From NCBI GenBank assembly GCA_038030265.1, contig CM075941.1, forward strand, positions 11,780,001 to 11,844,000: DNA of 64,000 nucleotides, read 5' to 3'. Positions 1 to 12,129 of this stretch are shown here, in pieces. The DNA comes from Corythucha ciliata. Lineage: Eukaryota > Arthropoda > Insecta > Hemiptera > Tingidae. The translations under genes and the position numbers were made by a program. The notes beneath the pieces were generated by a model, which was not told where the DNA came from, did no database searches, and saw only the letters and a list, made by a program, of their open reading frames with translations. The first letter of the stretch is position 1, and the number at the start of each line of letters is the position of its first letter.

Positions 1-480
1 GCGACGAGGTAGTTAAATTTTGTTTGTTCGCTCGTGATTCCACTAATAGCGAATTGAGCCTCGACTTGAAAAAACCATATCTCGGGCTTTTCTTTCCAAA
101 ATGGGGGAATTTTAATGCTGACTCTGTCCACGAAAGCATTTTTATCGTGCGCTTCCATGCGAGATCCACCGCCACCTTCTTGCTGCATCGAAATGTTGAT
201 AACAAAAGTAGTCGGGGGTCACCAGTTTTAGTCGTCAACGGTAATTAATAAGACCGAGACTAAATGAAGAACTATTTTTTTTACGACCAAAGACAAAAAA
301 AGTAACTGACTTTATTTTTACGTGTTGATGAAAATGATTAAATTTAAATGTAAAATTTGTAATGAAGCAGTGGACAACTGTGCTGCCACACTCCCATTTT
401 ATTTCCCGCCTGCGTTTGTTCTTTATTTTACTCAGCGTGGCTTTTCCAGCACTCAATAAGGAAAACTCTTGAGTTAGCGG
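1..480. other. AT-rich stretch without a recognisable gene
   Basis: Short open frames here lack codon-like composition and match no family I know. The stretch ends in a run of about 12 G at 480-491, one of many long G or C tracts in the window. Confidence 0.5.
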
Positions 481-619
481 GGGGGGGGGGGTGCAGTTTG
501 CCGCAATAAACTTAACACATCAGTGCGAAAAATCAAATAATGTTCTAACCGTAGGCAGTGTGCGGAAATTTCAATGAAGCCCCTTGGTCTCCAAATAAAC
601 AAAAAGTACCTACAATTTT

Positions 620-1130
620 TACGTACTATAACACTCAATTTTCAATTATGGCGTTAAGCAAATTTCTCAAAATTTGTCAATTTTAGACACATAATTTTGT
701 CTTCTGAATCTGCGAATTTTGGCGTTTTCTCAATTTTAGCAGCGAACTAGTGAGTTTTCTAAACTGTTTGCATGAATAAGCGTTCTTTATCAAATTTTCC
801 TCGTGAATCAAAGTTGTCTGCTCTTTTCCCCTATTGGGTTTTCTCAATTTTGGTCACAAATTCGCTTTACTATACCTTCGCACACTTTGCTCACAGCCGT
901 GAGCTTTTCCTCAATTTTGTATGCCAATTTTACCGCTTTTTCTCAATTTTAGCCGCGAATTAGCAATTTCCACAAATCTCATTAGTGAGTAATTAGACCA
1001 TGAAGTTTCCTCCAGACACCATCAAGGATTGCCCATTATTCAATTTTAGCTACAAAATGTTAGGTATGGCTTTCCCGCAACTTTAACCTCGACCTAGCGC
1101 TTTTTCTCAATTTTTGCGGCCTTTTCTAAA
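620..1130. repeat. Degenerate minisatellite, family A
   Basis: Imperfect units of roughly 30 bases alternate a T-rich half like TTTTTCTCAATTTTAGC with a CG-containing half like CGCGAATTAGCG. The same family returns at 6330-7400, 10440-11870, about 13340-13430 and 46970-47350. Short frames inside it are by-products of the repeat. Confidence 0.75.
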
Positions 1131-2168
1131 CGTTCTTCTGTCTAAACACCCGCTCTGAACTCGCATGAGGTTTGTAGACGGAAGGCGCACTAGGGTTATT
1201 GGACATTCGGGTGAGCTTCGGAGCTGGGCCAACACGTGCGGGTCACTGGGCATGCGACGGAAAATTGGAAAGTGAACCTTTTACACTCGGTAAAGAAGGG
1301 ACCATTGATGACCGCGCAAGTGGTGAGAACTTAATTAACCGAGTTCGAGCTCTCGCCGTGCCTCATTAAGTGTCTGGACCTTTTCCCGGCTGGGATGAGA
1401 AGCCGCAGGGGTGGGGGGGTCAGGATAGACCCATCGGGGGGAGAACTGAATGCCTAGATTCGTCCTCTGTTTCTCCTTGTTATCTCATTTCATTTTGGGG
1501 TTTCATTCAGGCTAGTTAAGCCCTGTCAAAATGTGACATCCTCTGTTGTGGCTTTTGTTGTTTTTATGAGATTTGTAAATGTTTGTTGTTATGCTTTGAA
1601 CATAATTGTTTCTTTGTCTTTTAGTCCGCAGACCACAACAAGAAAAAAGGCAAAATCGTTATTATTGAACAGTTTTGGTCCTCTTTTGATTAGGAGAATA
1701 GGATGTGCTATAGCCTGTCAAGAAGAACATGAACCCGCGGCCAGCGCTCGCTCATTCGACTACTTGCAACTCTTCCCTCTACTTTCATTGCCGAATTGGT
1801 TGTCCCACCAAAGATAAGTGTTATTATCAAGCCGATGTTCCATGGAGGGGGACAGGATTAATAGCTAGAGGGGCGGATCGTATAGGAGGGCGAGTTCCAC
1901 GTTTAACTTGACGGGCTATAGGAGCTCGGCTTTTAGAGTTTAGAACACACGCAATTATACAGTTTCAAGAACAGTTTTGAGCGTTCTAAATAGGTTGCGA
2001 GATCGGCAATTCTATATGGGTGTCCTATATCACGCTCGAAAGCAATTTGGGCTCACTTAAAACGCTAAATATCAAAGTTTGAATTCAGGCTCATTTAAGC
2101 ATAGGGCCGGCGGGAGACTGCCGGGGCTATAGCCCTGGGCCCTGGGCGGTGCGCTTTCGCTTAAATTA
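1131..2168. other. Intergenic sequence with dispersed repeat pieces
   Basis: No gene is recognisable. Bases 1640-1700 resemble the 12.1-13.2 kb repeat modules (phrases such as TTAGGAGAATAGGATGTGCT). Bases about 1960-2085 resemble 12460-12560 (GAGCGTTCTA, GGTGTCC.ATATCAC, CTCACTTA.AACGCT). A GC-rich island sits at about 2103-2155. Confidence 0.5.
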
Positions 2169-2529
2169 AGGCGGGTTTCCTCGACCCCTTCCCAGTCAAC
2201 CCTCGCCTAAACTTCGCACATAAATTTTGCCTCTATTTCTGCACCAATATTCGATTTCAAAGTCTAATTTAAATCTTCAGGAAGTTCTACAGACGTTAGA
2301 TCTTGCTTTTTCAAATTTTATCCCTAAAATAATCCCAAAGCTCTTTAGAATTCGAATGTGTTTTAAGGTAATTTCAGGGATGAAATTTGGAAAAGCAAGA
2401 TCTATAGTCACTGTAGAAAAAAGATCGAAATTAGACTTTGAAATCGAATATTGATGTAGAAATGAAGCCAAAATTTATGTGCGAAGTTTAGGCGAGGGTT
2501 GACTGGTTAGTGGTCGTGAAAACCCGCCT
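2169..2529. mobile_element. Fold-back / MITE-like inverted-repeat element
   Basis: The left arm begins AGGCGGGTTTCC and continues through GTCAACCCTCGCCTAAACTT. The right arm is its near reverse complement, ending at AACCCGCCT. Each arm is about 170 bases, so nearly the whole 361-base element folds on itself. Matching open frames on both strands follow from this symmetry. I could not read a target-site duplication. A partial relative may lie at about 53930-54060. Confidence 0.8.
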
Positions 2530-2564
2530 GAAACCCCCCCCCCCCATAGCATCCGATGACCCGA

Positions 2565-3503
2565 AACTTTCAATTTTGCGGATATTCAGCCAGGAAACTT
2601 GAAATTGTGCTCAAATTTAGGACCCGGAAATAGGAATAACTCACAAATATTCATCTTCAAATGCTAAAAATTACACGGCTATTCGCTTCTCAGGCCTCTT
2701 GGGCTTCTTCGTAGTAATTCCACCTTCATTAACGTACAGTTTTATCCACACCAAAATGGACGTTTTTGACGATGCGTTCAATCGGTGGTTGTGGCTGCAT
2801 TAGATGTGACGAATAGTCACATAATTACATTATTTTGAAGGTTAATATCAGCGAAATTTGAATTTTCCTGGCTGAATGTTCACGATTCTGCAAGCTACAC
2901 GTTGTAATTTCAGCAATACCACAAGTTTCAGAGCGTTTTGGGCGTGAATCCAGGGAAAACCGGTCTTAATCGGTGCCCTTTACTTTGAGTTTGAATTCAA
3001 ATTTAATGATTTTGCTCCTAATTTGAGCGATCGTGGGCCTAATTTCTTTTTGGGTCTAGGTTTTTGCGAAAATACAAGTTTTCGGGTCTTAACTTCAGCA
3101 AAATTGCAAGTTACAGGTCGTTTAGATAAGGTGACATTGTATGTTTTGGTGCTAAATATCCGTGAAATAGCAAGTTTGCAAATTTTTTTTTTTTCGTGGG
3201 CTCGGACCCGGACTAGCCGGTCACGATCAACCACTTCGTAGGTGGACGAGTCCCGTACGCGGTACCCTCAACAATAGTGCAACAGACACAACTTTCGCGA
3301 AGTTGCAGGCCCTAACTTCAGGGCGTTTTTTGTTTTTTTTTGTCGATTAGCAGGCCCCGACCCCCTTCAGGCCATAGCCTGACGAATAGCCGTGTAATTG
3401 TAGCATTTGAAGATGAATATTTGTGAGTTGTTCCTATTTCCTGGTCCTAAATTTGAGCACAATCTTGGCTCAATATCTGCAAAATTGAAAGTTTCGGGTC
3501 TTC
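2565..3503. mobile_element. Inverted arms bracketing a family B repeat block
   Basis: Bases about 2565-2700 recur in inverted orientation at about 3368-3503 with high identity over some 135 bases; shared pieces include ACTCACAAATATTCATCTTC and TTACACGGCTATTCG. The interior contains degenerate units of the kind TTAATTTCAGCAAAATTGCAAG. The arrangement fits a fold-back element, but no target duplication is visible. Confidence 0.65.
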
Positions 3504-5040
3504 GGGTTTTTATTTAAGCGAAAGCGCAAGTTCGGGGTCGTAGTTTGAGCATATTTGCAAGTTTTGGGGCTTTTTCGTAGCGGCAGGTCCGCACGTCCAA
3601 TAACCAAGTCGGCTGTAACAGAGCCTTGAACCTGATGAATACCCAGGAAATTAAAAGTTCCAATGCCGAATATGCACGGCAATGCGACTTTCGGGTGTTA
3701 GTTCCTGCTAAAATTGCCAAATTGGAAGTTTCTAAGCCTATTTTGAGGCGGTTGAACCCAAGACTAGCGGGAGTCATGAAACAGCGCCAAAATCCTGACG
3801 AACATTTACGAAATTGAAGGACTCCTGTCTGAATATCTGCGTGATTACAAGGATTCGGGTCTTAATTTCGAAGATATTGCCATTTCTGTATCTAAATTTG
3901 GGATAAATTGCCAATTTTGGGAGCCTTTTTTTAAGTGACCGATCAGTGTCCCATTCAATAGAGAACTCGTGGGGGGATTGTAAATATACGGGGCCGGGCC
4001 CGATTGAATTTTCCAATTGAGCGTGCCTGAGGGACTCATAAACGGCCTGAAAGTTCTTGAAATTCCCTTCAACTGAGAACAAAAAAAAAAACCTCGATCC
4101 CTCGAATTGACAAAATATCCCGACTTATGTAGAAGAGGAAACTCTGAATTGGGACTGCAGCAAGCCCACAGTGGTAGCGCTTTCTCAAGGCGGCAGTCCT
4201 CTCTGTCACTCTTTCTGCTAGTCCAAACCCTGCAAAATTGGGTTTTCTAGCGAGCAAGAATCATGACAATTTGGGTTTACAAATAGAGCCAATCCGAAAG
4301 AATTGTTTTTTAAAGGAGCTGACGGTGAAGTTTTAGTTCTTCAATTATAGCCAAAACCGTGAAATTGGAGTCTGTTAGTTCCCAATCCGCGATATTTATT
4401 TGAACTCCTGATGAGGCCGACCGTGATGGAATAGTTTCCTTTTAAAGGACCAAAACCATTGAAATTGTACATTTATGAGTCAAACCCCGTGATATCGGAT
4501 TCGTGCTGATGAACCCCTCAAAAATGGGGTTCTGTGAGCACCAATAATCCACAAAATTTGGATTTTGAAATGGACCAACCCCGCTGAGTTTTGTTTTCTT
4601 GAAGGAGCAAAATCCACGAAATTACTCTAAAATAAAGAGTCAACGCCCCGGACATTTTTATTTAAACGTATGAAATCCGCGAAGTTTGCCTTTTCAGAGG
4701 AGCCAACCCTCGCAAAAGTTTATTTTTCCGACATATGCAAGTTTCTTGAAATTTTGGAAAATCCAAACCAGTGTCATTGTGTGTTTTAAGGAGCCAATGA
4801 CGAAAATAGTTCCATTGAAACAGCCTAAACCGCGAAATTGGGTTCCGTTAGAGTCAAATTCGCTAAATATGAACTTTGAAAGAGGCCAACTCCAGGGATT
4901 GGATTTTTCGAGGGACCAACACCCGTAAAAATCATTATTCGATGAGTCAACTCCAATGAAATTGACCTTTTTACGGGGCCTATCCTGCGAAATTGGCTGA
5001 GCAAGATCAGCGCAGCGTGTTTTAAATTCATTTCTAGTTA
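3504..5040. repeat. Degenerate minisatellites, families B then C
   Basis: To about 3900 the units resemble GCAAATTGCAAGTTTCGGGTC (family B). From about 4200 to 5040 they resemble GAGCCAACCCGCGAAATTGG with intervening TTTT runs (family C), roughly 30 to 60 bases apart and strongly diverged. Family C recurs at 53600-54700 and 57030-57720; family B recurs at 47690-48680. Confidence 0.65.
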
Positions 5041-5296
5041 CCACATGTTAACTTTATTATCTTTAGTACATGGGCGTAGCCAGTGGGGGGCAGGGGTGGG
5101 CTGTTACCCTCCCCTAGAATCAAAAACGCAGATTTCGTGGGGTAGATGCCCACCCCCAAAATTCCAAAAATATCTTCCCTGATCTGGCTAACAGAAACAC
5201 AAATTTATTAGTTTAGGGCAGTGAGATTGATGGGAAATCTCGGCTACTGGGGAAGCTGTCGAAGGAGTTTTCGCCGGTTGGGTGTTATGACGTTGT

Positions 5297-5695
5297 GCTC
5301 AAGCTATGCAGTGTGTCCTGTTTGTTAAAACTAACTATCCTCACTTCGATGACCGTCACACCCACTCGTATGCTACCAGAGGGAAGAGCAATCTGCGCAT
5401 CCCTAAACATAAAACGGCATTTTTTGCAATTAGCTTTGTTTGCACAGCGGTGAAGTTGTTCAATGGTCTCGCTACGCAAATCACTTTGCTTGATCCTCGA
5501 AAATTAAAGAAAAAATTGAAGCAGCTATTAACGGAAAAATAATTTTATAGCTTAAGCGAATACTTTGCTTGATGTACCTACTTTTACTTAGGGCTAGATG
5601 TTGTTATTTCTAATTGTCCAATGGAGTGACATTGCTGGGCATGTAAAATGTGGATGGCAATAAATGAATAAATAAAAAAAATAAATAAAATAAAT
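5297..5695 (+). pseudogene. 3' tail of a CR1/L2-like LINE
   Basis: The frame ending at about 5542 contains HSYATRGKSNLRIP and LFNGLATQI. This is the usual ending of arthropod non-LTR reverse transcriptase proteins (HSYNTR...P, then a phrase like LYNxLP). About 150 bases of 3' UTR follow, with an AATAAAT-type microsatellite tail at 5660-5695, typical of CR1/L2-class elements. Only the last roughly 80 residues remain. It lies within the hAT-like element and is related in type to the fragment at 34818-35375. Confidence 0.65.
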
Positions 5696-6329
5696 TATAT
5701 TTCGCTCCAAAAAACCAATTTTGCGGATTTTTCCCACTAAAAAAACAACACGTTTTCGCACATCGGTTTCACCAAAAATCAAAAATTAGCGGATGTTTGT
5801 TGCTGACAAACTGATTTCGAGGGTCGGCTAAACTTGGAAACCGATTTTTCGCACCCAAATCCCATTTTCGCAAGGTTCGACGCGCAATTTCATGTGTCTA
5901 GGTTAGCTCAAATCGTGTTTAGCCTGCTGGGCTGTACAGACTTATGGTGGGAGAGAAACTGCCAGCTCTGTTTACCGCCTCAGGTCTGAAATTTAAAGTT
6001 TAGCTCCACAAGTATCACTTTCCGGGTTGGGAGGAAGAGAAGTTTCAATTTTTCGACATAAAATCCAAAATTGAAGGCTACAAACGACAGGTTTCCAGCA
6101 GATATTTATTTTTTGACGGATAGTGGCCGTTTCTGTGCAAATCTAGTCTCTGATGACCGTGAATTGACGCGATTCTAACCTCCCACCAGGATCCTGTTAG
6201 AAGCCTGAAAAAAGGCAATAGTTCATCTGTTATTTTCGCCAGTGAATCTGCCCACAGGAGTGGTGGATCCAGTTTTTCCTCAAGAGAAGCTGCACAGAAT
6301 CCCCCCCCCCCCATTTAACCCGTAAATGA

Positions 6330-7400
6330 GCACTATTTGTAGCGTCGAATTGATGTTTTTCTTTAATTCTAAGTGAAACTGAGTGCTTTTTCTCAATTCT
6401 ACCTCGAACTATAGCCTATTTTCTTCATTTTAACCGTAAAAAGGTCTCAAAAAACCGTGAAATAACGCATTTTTGATTTATTATTTTAATTACGGCCAGC
6501 ACTGGGCATCGCCTATAAACCGTGAATAGGTGCGTTCTTTCAATTTCAGCCGCAAAAGAACAGTTTTTCCTCAATGTAACCTGTGAATGAACGCTATTTC
6601 TCAATTTTAGTCACGACAATTACACTATAATCAACAAAAAACTGTGACAATTTTGCCAATTCATTTTAACTAAATTTTAGCCGCAAATTCGTGCTTTAAT
6701 TTCAATTCTGCCTTGAGCAACTCCCCTCTTCAAATTGTCAGCAGTGAAAAGGTCCACATAATACTCATGTTAACGAATTTCATTAATTTTGATCCGGATG
6801 TTGCATCGCGAACCTTAAAATAAGTGTTTTCCTCAATGAGCCTTAATTTTAGCAGAAAATAAGAACTTTTTCAAAAATGTGTGCGCTAAGTCGCCCTCTT
6901 TCTCGAATGTACCCGCAAACTTGCTATATAAATGTATAAAAACAGTCAATTATCACTTTTTCGCAATATTCACCGAGATGTTGGTTTGAGAAAACACGAA
7001 CTGGTGCCTTCTCTCAATTTTACCTGCGTGAATGAGCTCCATTTCTAAATGTTAGCCGTGAATTGGCATTTTTCCTCAATTTTAGCCGCAAATGAGCGAT
7101 TTTTCTCAATTCTACATGAATGCGCAATTTATTTTGTCAATTTTAGCCGTGAAAAGAGCTCTGTAAACCGCGAGTTAGCGCACTTTCTTAATTTCGACCC
7201 GGACTTTGGATCGCGAAACCGCAAATTGGCGTGTTTTGTCAAATTTAACCGCGAACAACGTGCGGATTTATTTCTCAAGTCAACGTGAATCAGCGCTATT
7301 TCTCAATTCTAGCCGTGAATGGGTGTTTTTGCTCAGTACTAGCCGGAAAATGTCCTTTTCATGGATTTCATCCGCGAACGAGCACTTTTTCTCAAGACGT
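6330..7400. repeat. Degenerate minisatellite, family A, inside the hAT-like element
   Basis: Units such as TTTCTCAATTTTAGCCGTGAA are repeated about every 30 to 60 bases with heavy divergence, and C runs flank both ends (6301-6312 and 7404-7411). Open frames here are spurious. Confidence 0.75.
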
Positions 7401-7482
7401 GCGCCCCCCCCTCCCCAAAAACTCTGAATCCGTGTGCCTGCTCACCCCTTGATCACGGGCTGGCTACGCCCCTGCTTTAGTA

Positions 7483-8768
7483 TCTGTGCTAAACGTTTTG
7501 CGCTGCTAGGACAACCCATCAGCTTCACTGTTTTCCCCGTTCAACGCAATGCTCATGTAACGGACATTTCTTTTAACGGAAATGCTATTACTTCATTTGC
7601 TAAAAGTGTGGAGGAAAAAGTTCATTACTTATAAACTTTACCTTGATTGCCGCTGCACTCATTTGAATAAATTCACCACTAACAAATACATGGCATACGT
7701 AACGCCATGCAAATTAGCTCTGAACGGAGAGAAAAATAAATACCTACATAAAAAAGATAACGCTTTTCTTTCATCATGAGACGCGTTTTCAATCATTTTC
7801 AATTTAACGTTTAATTTATACAGAAAATCCTACCCATAATTGTAATTATCTTTGAGATTAAGAACAATACCAAAATGCAAGCGAATTTTAATGATACGTC
7901 GCACGCGTGAAGTTATTCTTTTAGTGAGAATTCCCACGGAAGAAGTTTCTATACTTAATAATTTATCTGCACTCAATGAGAAAAATACATTAATAATAAA
8001 GGGTTTTAGAATTATCTTGGTGAAACATGCAATAAAACTCATTTCGCGTTGTTTTAGAGAGTTGACCCTTTCGCTCTCCACCAGCGAACAAAATTCGTTC
8101 ATATACGATGAAACGCAACATTTAGCCTCCTCTGAGTGTCCCTCTAAGCTATAGTATAGACTTCCAACACTTAAATACGGAGGAATTTTTGCCCGCTTCT
8201 CAATTCTAAAGAAACAACGATGGTCGAATAAAAAAACTCATTAAAAACAAAAAAAAACCGTCTTCGGATCGGTGCCGGTGTTCAGTCTTGTACGCTCGAC
8301 GCGTCTCGAAGATCTGGTTTTGTTGTGACTTGTGACTTTTTGATAGCGCGTGTCTGGGAAAGCAATGCCGGGTAGTTTACAATTGACAAGAGATAAAATA
8401 TTGTAATTGTAGAGCGACCAGGGTGACTGTGAAGACTGTAGTTCATCAATCATAACCTGTAGTGCGCGTGTATTCAGAACGAAAAGTCATCGTTATTTTG
8501 GAGGATTTTAATGAACTATTCAGGTACATTTTTTGAATCGATGTGTTGATGTATCAGATCGCGCGGAAAATTTGTGATATGCATGCATCGAATTTTGTGT
8601 AATTTCTGCATTGAATCTCGAATTTCATAATGATTGGTGATGACATTATCAATTTACACAAAATTTCGCACCTGTGAGGGGAGGGGCAGATGTTTTTATT
8701 TGTCCACTCTAAATTAAAACACATGAAATGTTGAGAGGATGGCTGGAAAAATATCTCTCAGTCCAGGA
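7483..8768. other. Unassigned sequence between mobile elements
   Basis: Small frames at 7434-7634, 7830-8154 and 8241-8453 match no family I recognise and show no splice context. The 8.25-8.46 kb part is less AT-biased than its surroundings and could be an untranslated exon, but nothing supports that directly. Confidence 0.4.
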
Positions 8769-8894
8769 GGCCTATTCTGAGTTGCCGGGAAGAAATGCCG
8801 CAAGTGCGGTTGCTATGACGGTATAATGTTATTTCTTATTCAGCGTTATTGGATCCCGCTTGCGGCATTTTATCCCGACAACTCAGAATAGGCC
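8769..8894. mobile_element. Short MITE, copy A
   Basis: The termini GGCCTATTCTGAGTTG and CAACTCAGAATAGGCC are perfect reverse complements. The interior is also partly palindromic (AATGCCGCAAGTGCGG near one end, CCGCTTGCGGCATT near the other). CCAGGA occurs outside both ends and may be the target duplication. A second copy in the opposite orientation lies at 22886-23017. Confidence 0.8.
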
Positions 8895-9630
8895 CCCAGG
8901 ATTTAATGGAAAAACGCTATTAAATACCGCGAACCTCTAAAAAGTGTTTTCACGGACCACCTTTTAACAATTTCGAGGGTCCTTGACAAAAAATTCAATT
9001 AAAAATTATAAATAAATGTAAAACAGTTCGATCAAAACAGACGAGGTGTCGGCATTGAACCCTCGGCGTCGAAATCTTGTGGGTTGTAAGGGGGAGGGGG
9101 ATAACTCTCCGTGTTTTTTTTTTTTTTTTTTTCTTTCTTTACTTCCCGTACCTCTACCATCAGGTTTCAAAAACTTGTTTCAAACGATTCTTGAAAATCT
9201 ATTTTGAAGAACACGTTAGAGGCCTCGTTGACCTTTTCTTATATACCTATTTTTGAAGGAGGGTCGAATGGTTGTGGTATACTTTGAATAATTAAAATTT
9301 GTTAAATAAATTGTTCTATGCAAAATTATCCCATCTTATAAATATTTAAAACCGTTCCGCGGGAGAAACGGTTCCTGCCTGCTGCGGCCATCGTCACAGC
9401 CTGATTTGCCTGTGACTCCCCCCCTCCCATCACTTCTCATATCAAGTTCAGTCAGTAAATTTATATGGATTTTGATACATCAAGGCATCAACTTTTTACT
9501 GCCGCGGTTGACTCTTCTCGCACAAGAATTCCTAGTTCTCCCTCACATTAACTTTTTTTTATTGCCGACGAATTGCGATTTTAGTGGAATTTTTAACCGA
9601 CTTAGAAAAAAAAAAAAGAGGAGATTCTGT
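8895..9630. other. Unassigned AT-rich sequence
   Basis: No coding frame is supportable. There is a T19 run at about 9113-9131 and a short GC-richer patch at about 9355-9400. Confidence 0.4.
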
Positions 9631-9634
9631 ATTC

Positions 9635-10145
9635 GACCGGTGTGTGAGTTTTTTCTTTGGATGTCCAGCCACAAAACTTTGCGTGTTAAGCAGATTTGAA
9701 CAATTTTTCATTTATTTGTTTATTTGTTTCTCTCTCTCTCTCTCTCTTCATCTCTCACTCAGCACCACGAAGATCACACAAAAATCTGATAGGCGGAACA
9801 AATTTTTAACTTGGTCAAACAATGTAAAAATATGCTATAGCCCGTATCATACGATGCAATTCTTGTACATAGCAATGTTGCGTGCAAGTTAAAAATAAAA
9901 AATAAAAAAATAAATGAAAAAATTACCTATCTCCCTTGGCTGTAACTGAGATGTTTTCAAAAATCGTGCATGCAATATTTCGTTTAAAAAATCGTGTCGT
10001 GTAATCCGGGCTTAATTTTTGCTCTTTTTCTGGGATATGCCGCTGAATTTACGACGGTTCTTTTAATGCGTTTATTCACATGTAATTCACACGCGAAGAG
10101 TTATATCTGGACATCCAAAGAAAAAAGTCACACTCAGCAGAAAAT
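9635..10145. mobile_element. Nested inverted-repeat elements
   Basis: The phrase TTTTTTCTTTGGATGTCCAG at about 9650 returns inverted at about 10110 within roughly 55-base arms. Inside, AGCCCGTATCATACGATGCA (about 9839) pairs imperfectly with TCGTGTCGTGTAATCCGGGCT ending near 10012, suggesting a smaller MITE within a larger one. A TC microsatellite at about 9729-9750 lies in the interval. Confidence 0.6.
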
Positions 10146-10392
10146 CTATTTCGTCGACTGCGGCCCTCCAAAAATCTTTTCACGGAGTTGGATCTTTCAG
10201 AAATCAAAGTTCGAACAAAAATCAAATTTCGTGGGTTTGACTCATTTAAAAAATCAAATTTTGATGTTTGTCTTGCGGGCTTGAGCATAAAGATACATTT
10301 TGAAGTTTTCCATTCAAAGGCCAATACTTGGACCATTCAAACACCAATTTGGAGGATTTTAGGAAAAAAAAAAAATCTAGGCCTTGACCACT

Positions 10393-11870
10393 TATCCAGA
10401 GGCGGATCTAGGATTTTAACTTGGGAGGGGTTCTACCATGAATCTCTCTATTTTTTCCTGAGTTTCAGCCGCAAACATGCCTATATAAGAACCAATAATT
10501 GGCTTTTTCTCAAATTTAACCATTAATTAGCGGTTTTCCCCAATTTTTGCCGCGATCAAAGTGTTTTTTCTCAATTTTAGCCGCGAATGTTTTTCTTCAT
10601 TTCAGACGCGAATCACCGCATTTTCTCACTTTTAGCCGTGAATTAGTGGATTTTCTCAAATTGATCCGCGATTTATCGTTTTTCTCCGTTTCAGCGGCGA
10701 ATAAGCGCTTCTTGTCCACTTTAGCCGCGAATTCACTGGATCTTTTAACAGCGAATGAGCTCTTCCTGTACATTTTAGACGGCAATTAGCTGTTTGTCTC
10801 AGTTTTAGCCACCAGTTAACGTTTTATTCCTCTAATTTTAGCGCTTTTCTTCACTTCTTCATGCGAATTAGCGCTCATCACCATTTTAGCCGCAAGTTAT
10901 CTCGTTTCCTTTTCCTTTTAGCGTTTTGTTTTCTTCATTTTAGCTGATCATTATTTCCGAATTTTAACCGTGAATTATTCCTTAATTTCACGCCTGAATC
11001 ACCGCTTTCACTCAATTTCAGTTTCGAACTGTAGGATTTTCACAAAATCCTTGAATTTGCGTTTATCTCCATTTCAGCTCCGCGAATGAGCGCCTTTTGT
11101 TATATTGGCCGTGAATCAACGCAATTTCCCAATTTTAGCCGGGAATTAGCGTTTGTATCAGTTTTAGCCGTGAACAAGCAGAATTACCAAATGTATCTTT
11201 GAAATTTAGCTTCACATTAGCGCTTGCTTGTGCCGAGAAATAGCGTATTTCTCCATTTTAGCTGCTGATAAGCGCTTTCTGCCAAAATTAGCCACGAATT
11301 AAATATTTAATTATCTTTGTTGTAGTTTTAAATGAGCATTTTACATCAATTTTAGACGGGAATTAACGGTTTGTCTCAGTTTTAGCCGTGAATAAGCGAC
11401 TTTTCTATCACTTTTATCTGTGAATTAACTTTTTTTCTCAGTTTTTACCGCGATCTAAGCGCTTTTTCTCATTTTTTGGTCGCAAATTATTTCTCAATTT
11501 TAGCCACGAATTACCACGTTTCCTCAATTTTTGCCAATTTTCTCAAATTGTTCCGCGAATTGGCTTATTTTTCCATTTTAGTTGTGAATGAGCGTTTGAC
11601 TTCAATTTTAGGCCGGAATTAGAAGATTTTCTTGGTTTTAGCCGCGAATTACGTGGTTTTCTCAATTTTAGCCGTGAATTAGCGATTTTTCTCAACTGCG
11701 ATTTTTTCTATTGTTGCCTCGAAAAAACCACGAATTTTGCGTTTTCAAAAATTAATTGTTGAGCCAGGTGAGCGATGGACTTTATAGCTTTTTCTCAATT
11801 TTCGCCACAAATTAGTGATTTTTTCATTTTCAGCCACGAATTAGTGATTTATTTTCGTTTTTCTACTATG
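10393..11870. repeat. Family A minisatellite behind a CAGAGGCGGATCTAGGA terminus
   Basis: CAGAGGCGGATCTAGGA at 10399 resembles transposon ends elsewhere in the window (GTGGTGGATCCAG at about 6250, CAGTGGCGGATCCAAG at about 27801, and an inverted TTGAATCCGCCACTG at about 61087). Behind it run about 1.4 kb of ~30-base units like TTTCTCAATTTTAGCCGCGAATTAGCG, the best preserved copy of family A here. I did not find the matching right terminus. Confidence 0.7.
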
Positions 11871-12129
11871 AATCTGATGATCTAATGATTTATGCCTAGG
11901 CAGACTAGTGAGCTGCCTAGGGGCCTCGGCCAAACGGGGGTCCCTGGCCTCTGGATGAAATTGGGGAAAATTGCTAATTAGCTGCTAAAATTAGGAAAAA
12001 CGATAATTCCCTGCTCAAATTGAGAAAAATTGCTCATTCACTTGGTAAATTAATAAAAACGCCCATTCGCGAAGAATTTTTTTCTATACTAATTTGCCTA
12101 AATCGTGCTTTATGCGGGATGTTGTGGGT

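Larger units (their letters stand above)
5069..7474. mobile_element. hAT-like non-autonomous transposon with 8-bp target duplication
   Basis: The left end reads CATGGGCGTAGCCAG. The right end, reverse complemented, reads CAGGGGCGTAGCCAG, so 13 of 15 terminal bases agree. The 8-base sequence CTTTAGTA occurs immediately outside both ends (5061-5068 and 7475-7482), which is the hAT hallmark. There is no transposase frame inside. The interior holds a LINE tail (about 5297-5695), a second terminal-repeat-like motif at about 6250 followed by a C run, and a family A minisatellite (6330-7400). It is either a true non-autonomous element or an element enlarged by nested insertions. Confidence 0.8.

Noticed and set aside
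2227..2471. Near-identical small proteins on both strands
   Set aside because: They arise because the DNA is a palindrome; the frames mirror each other and match no family.
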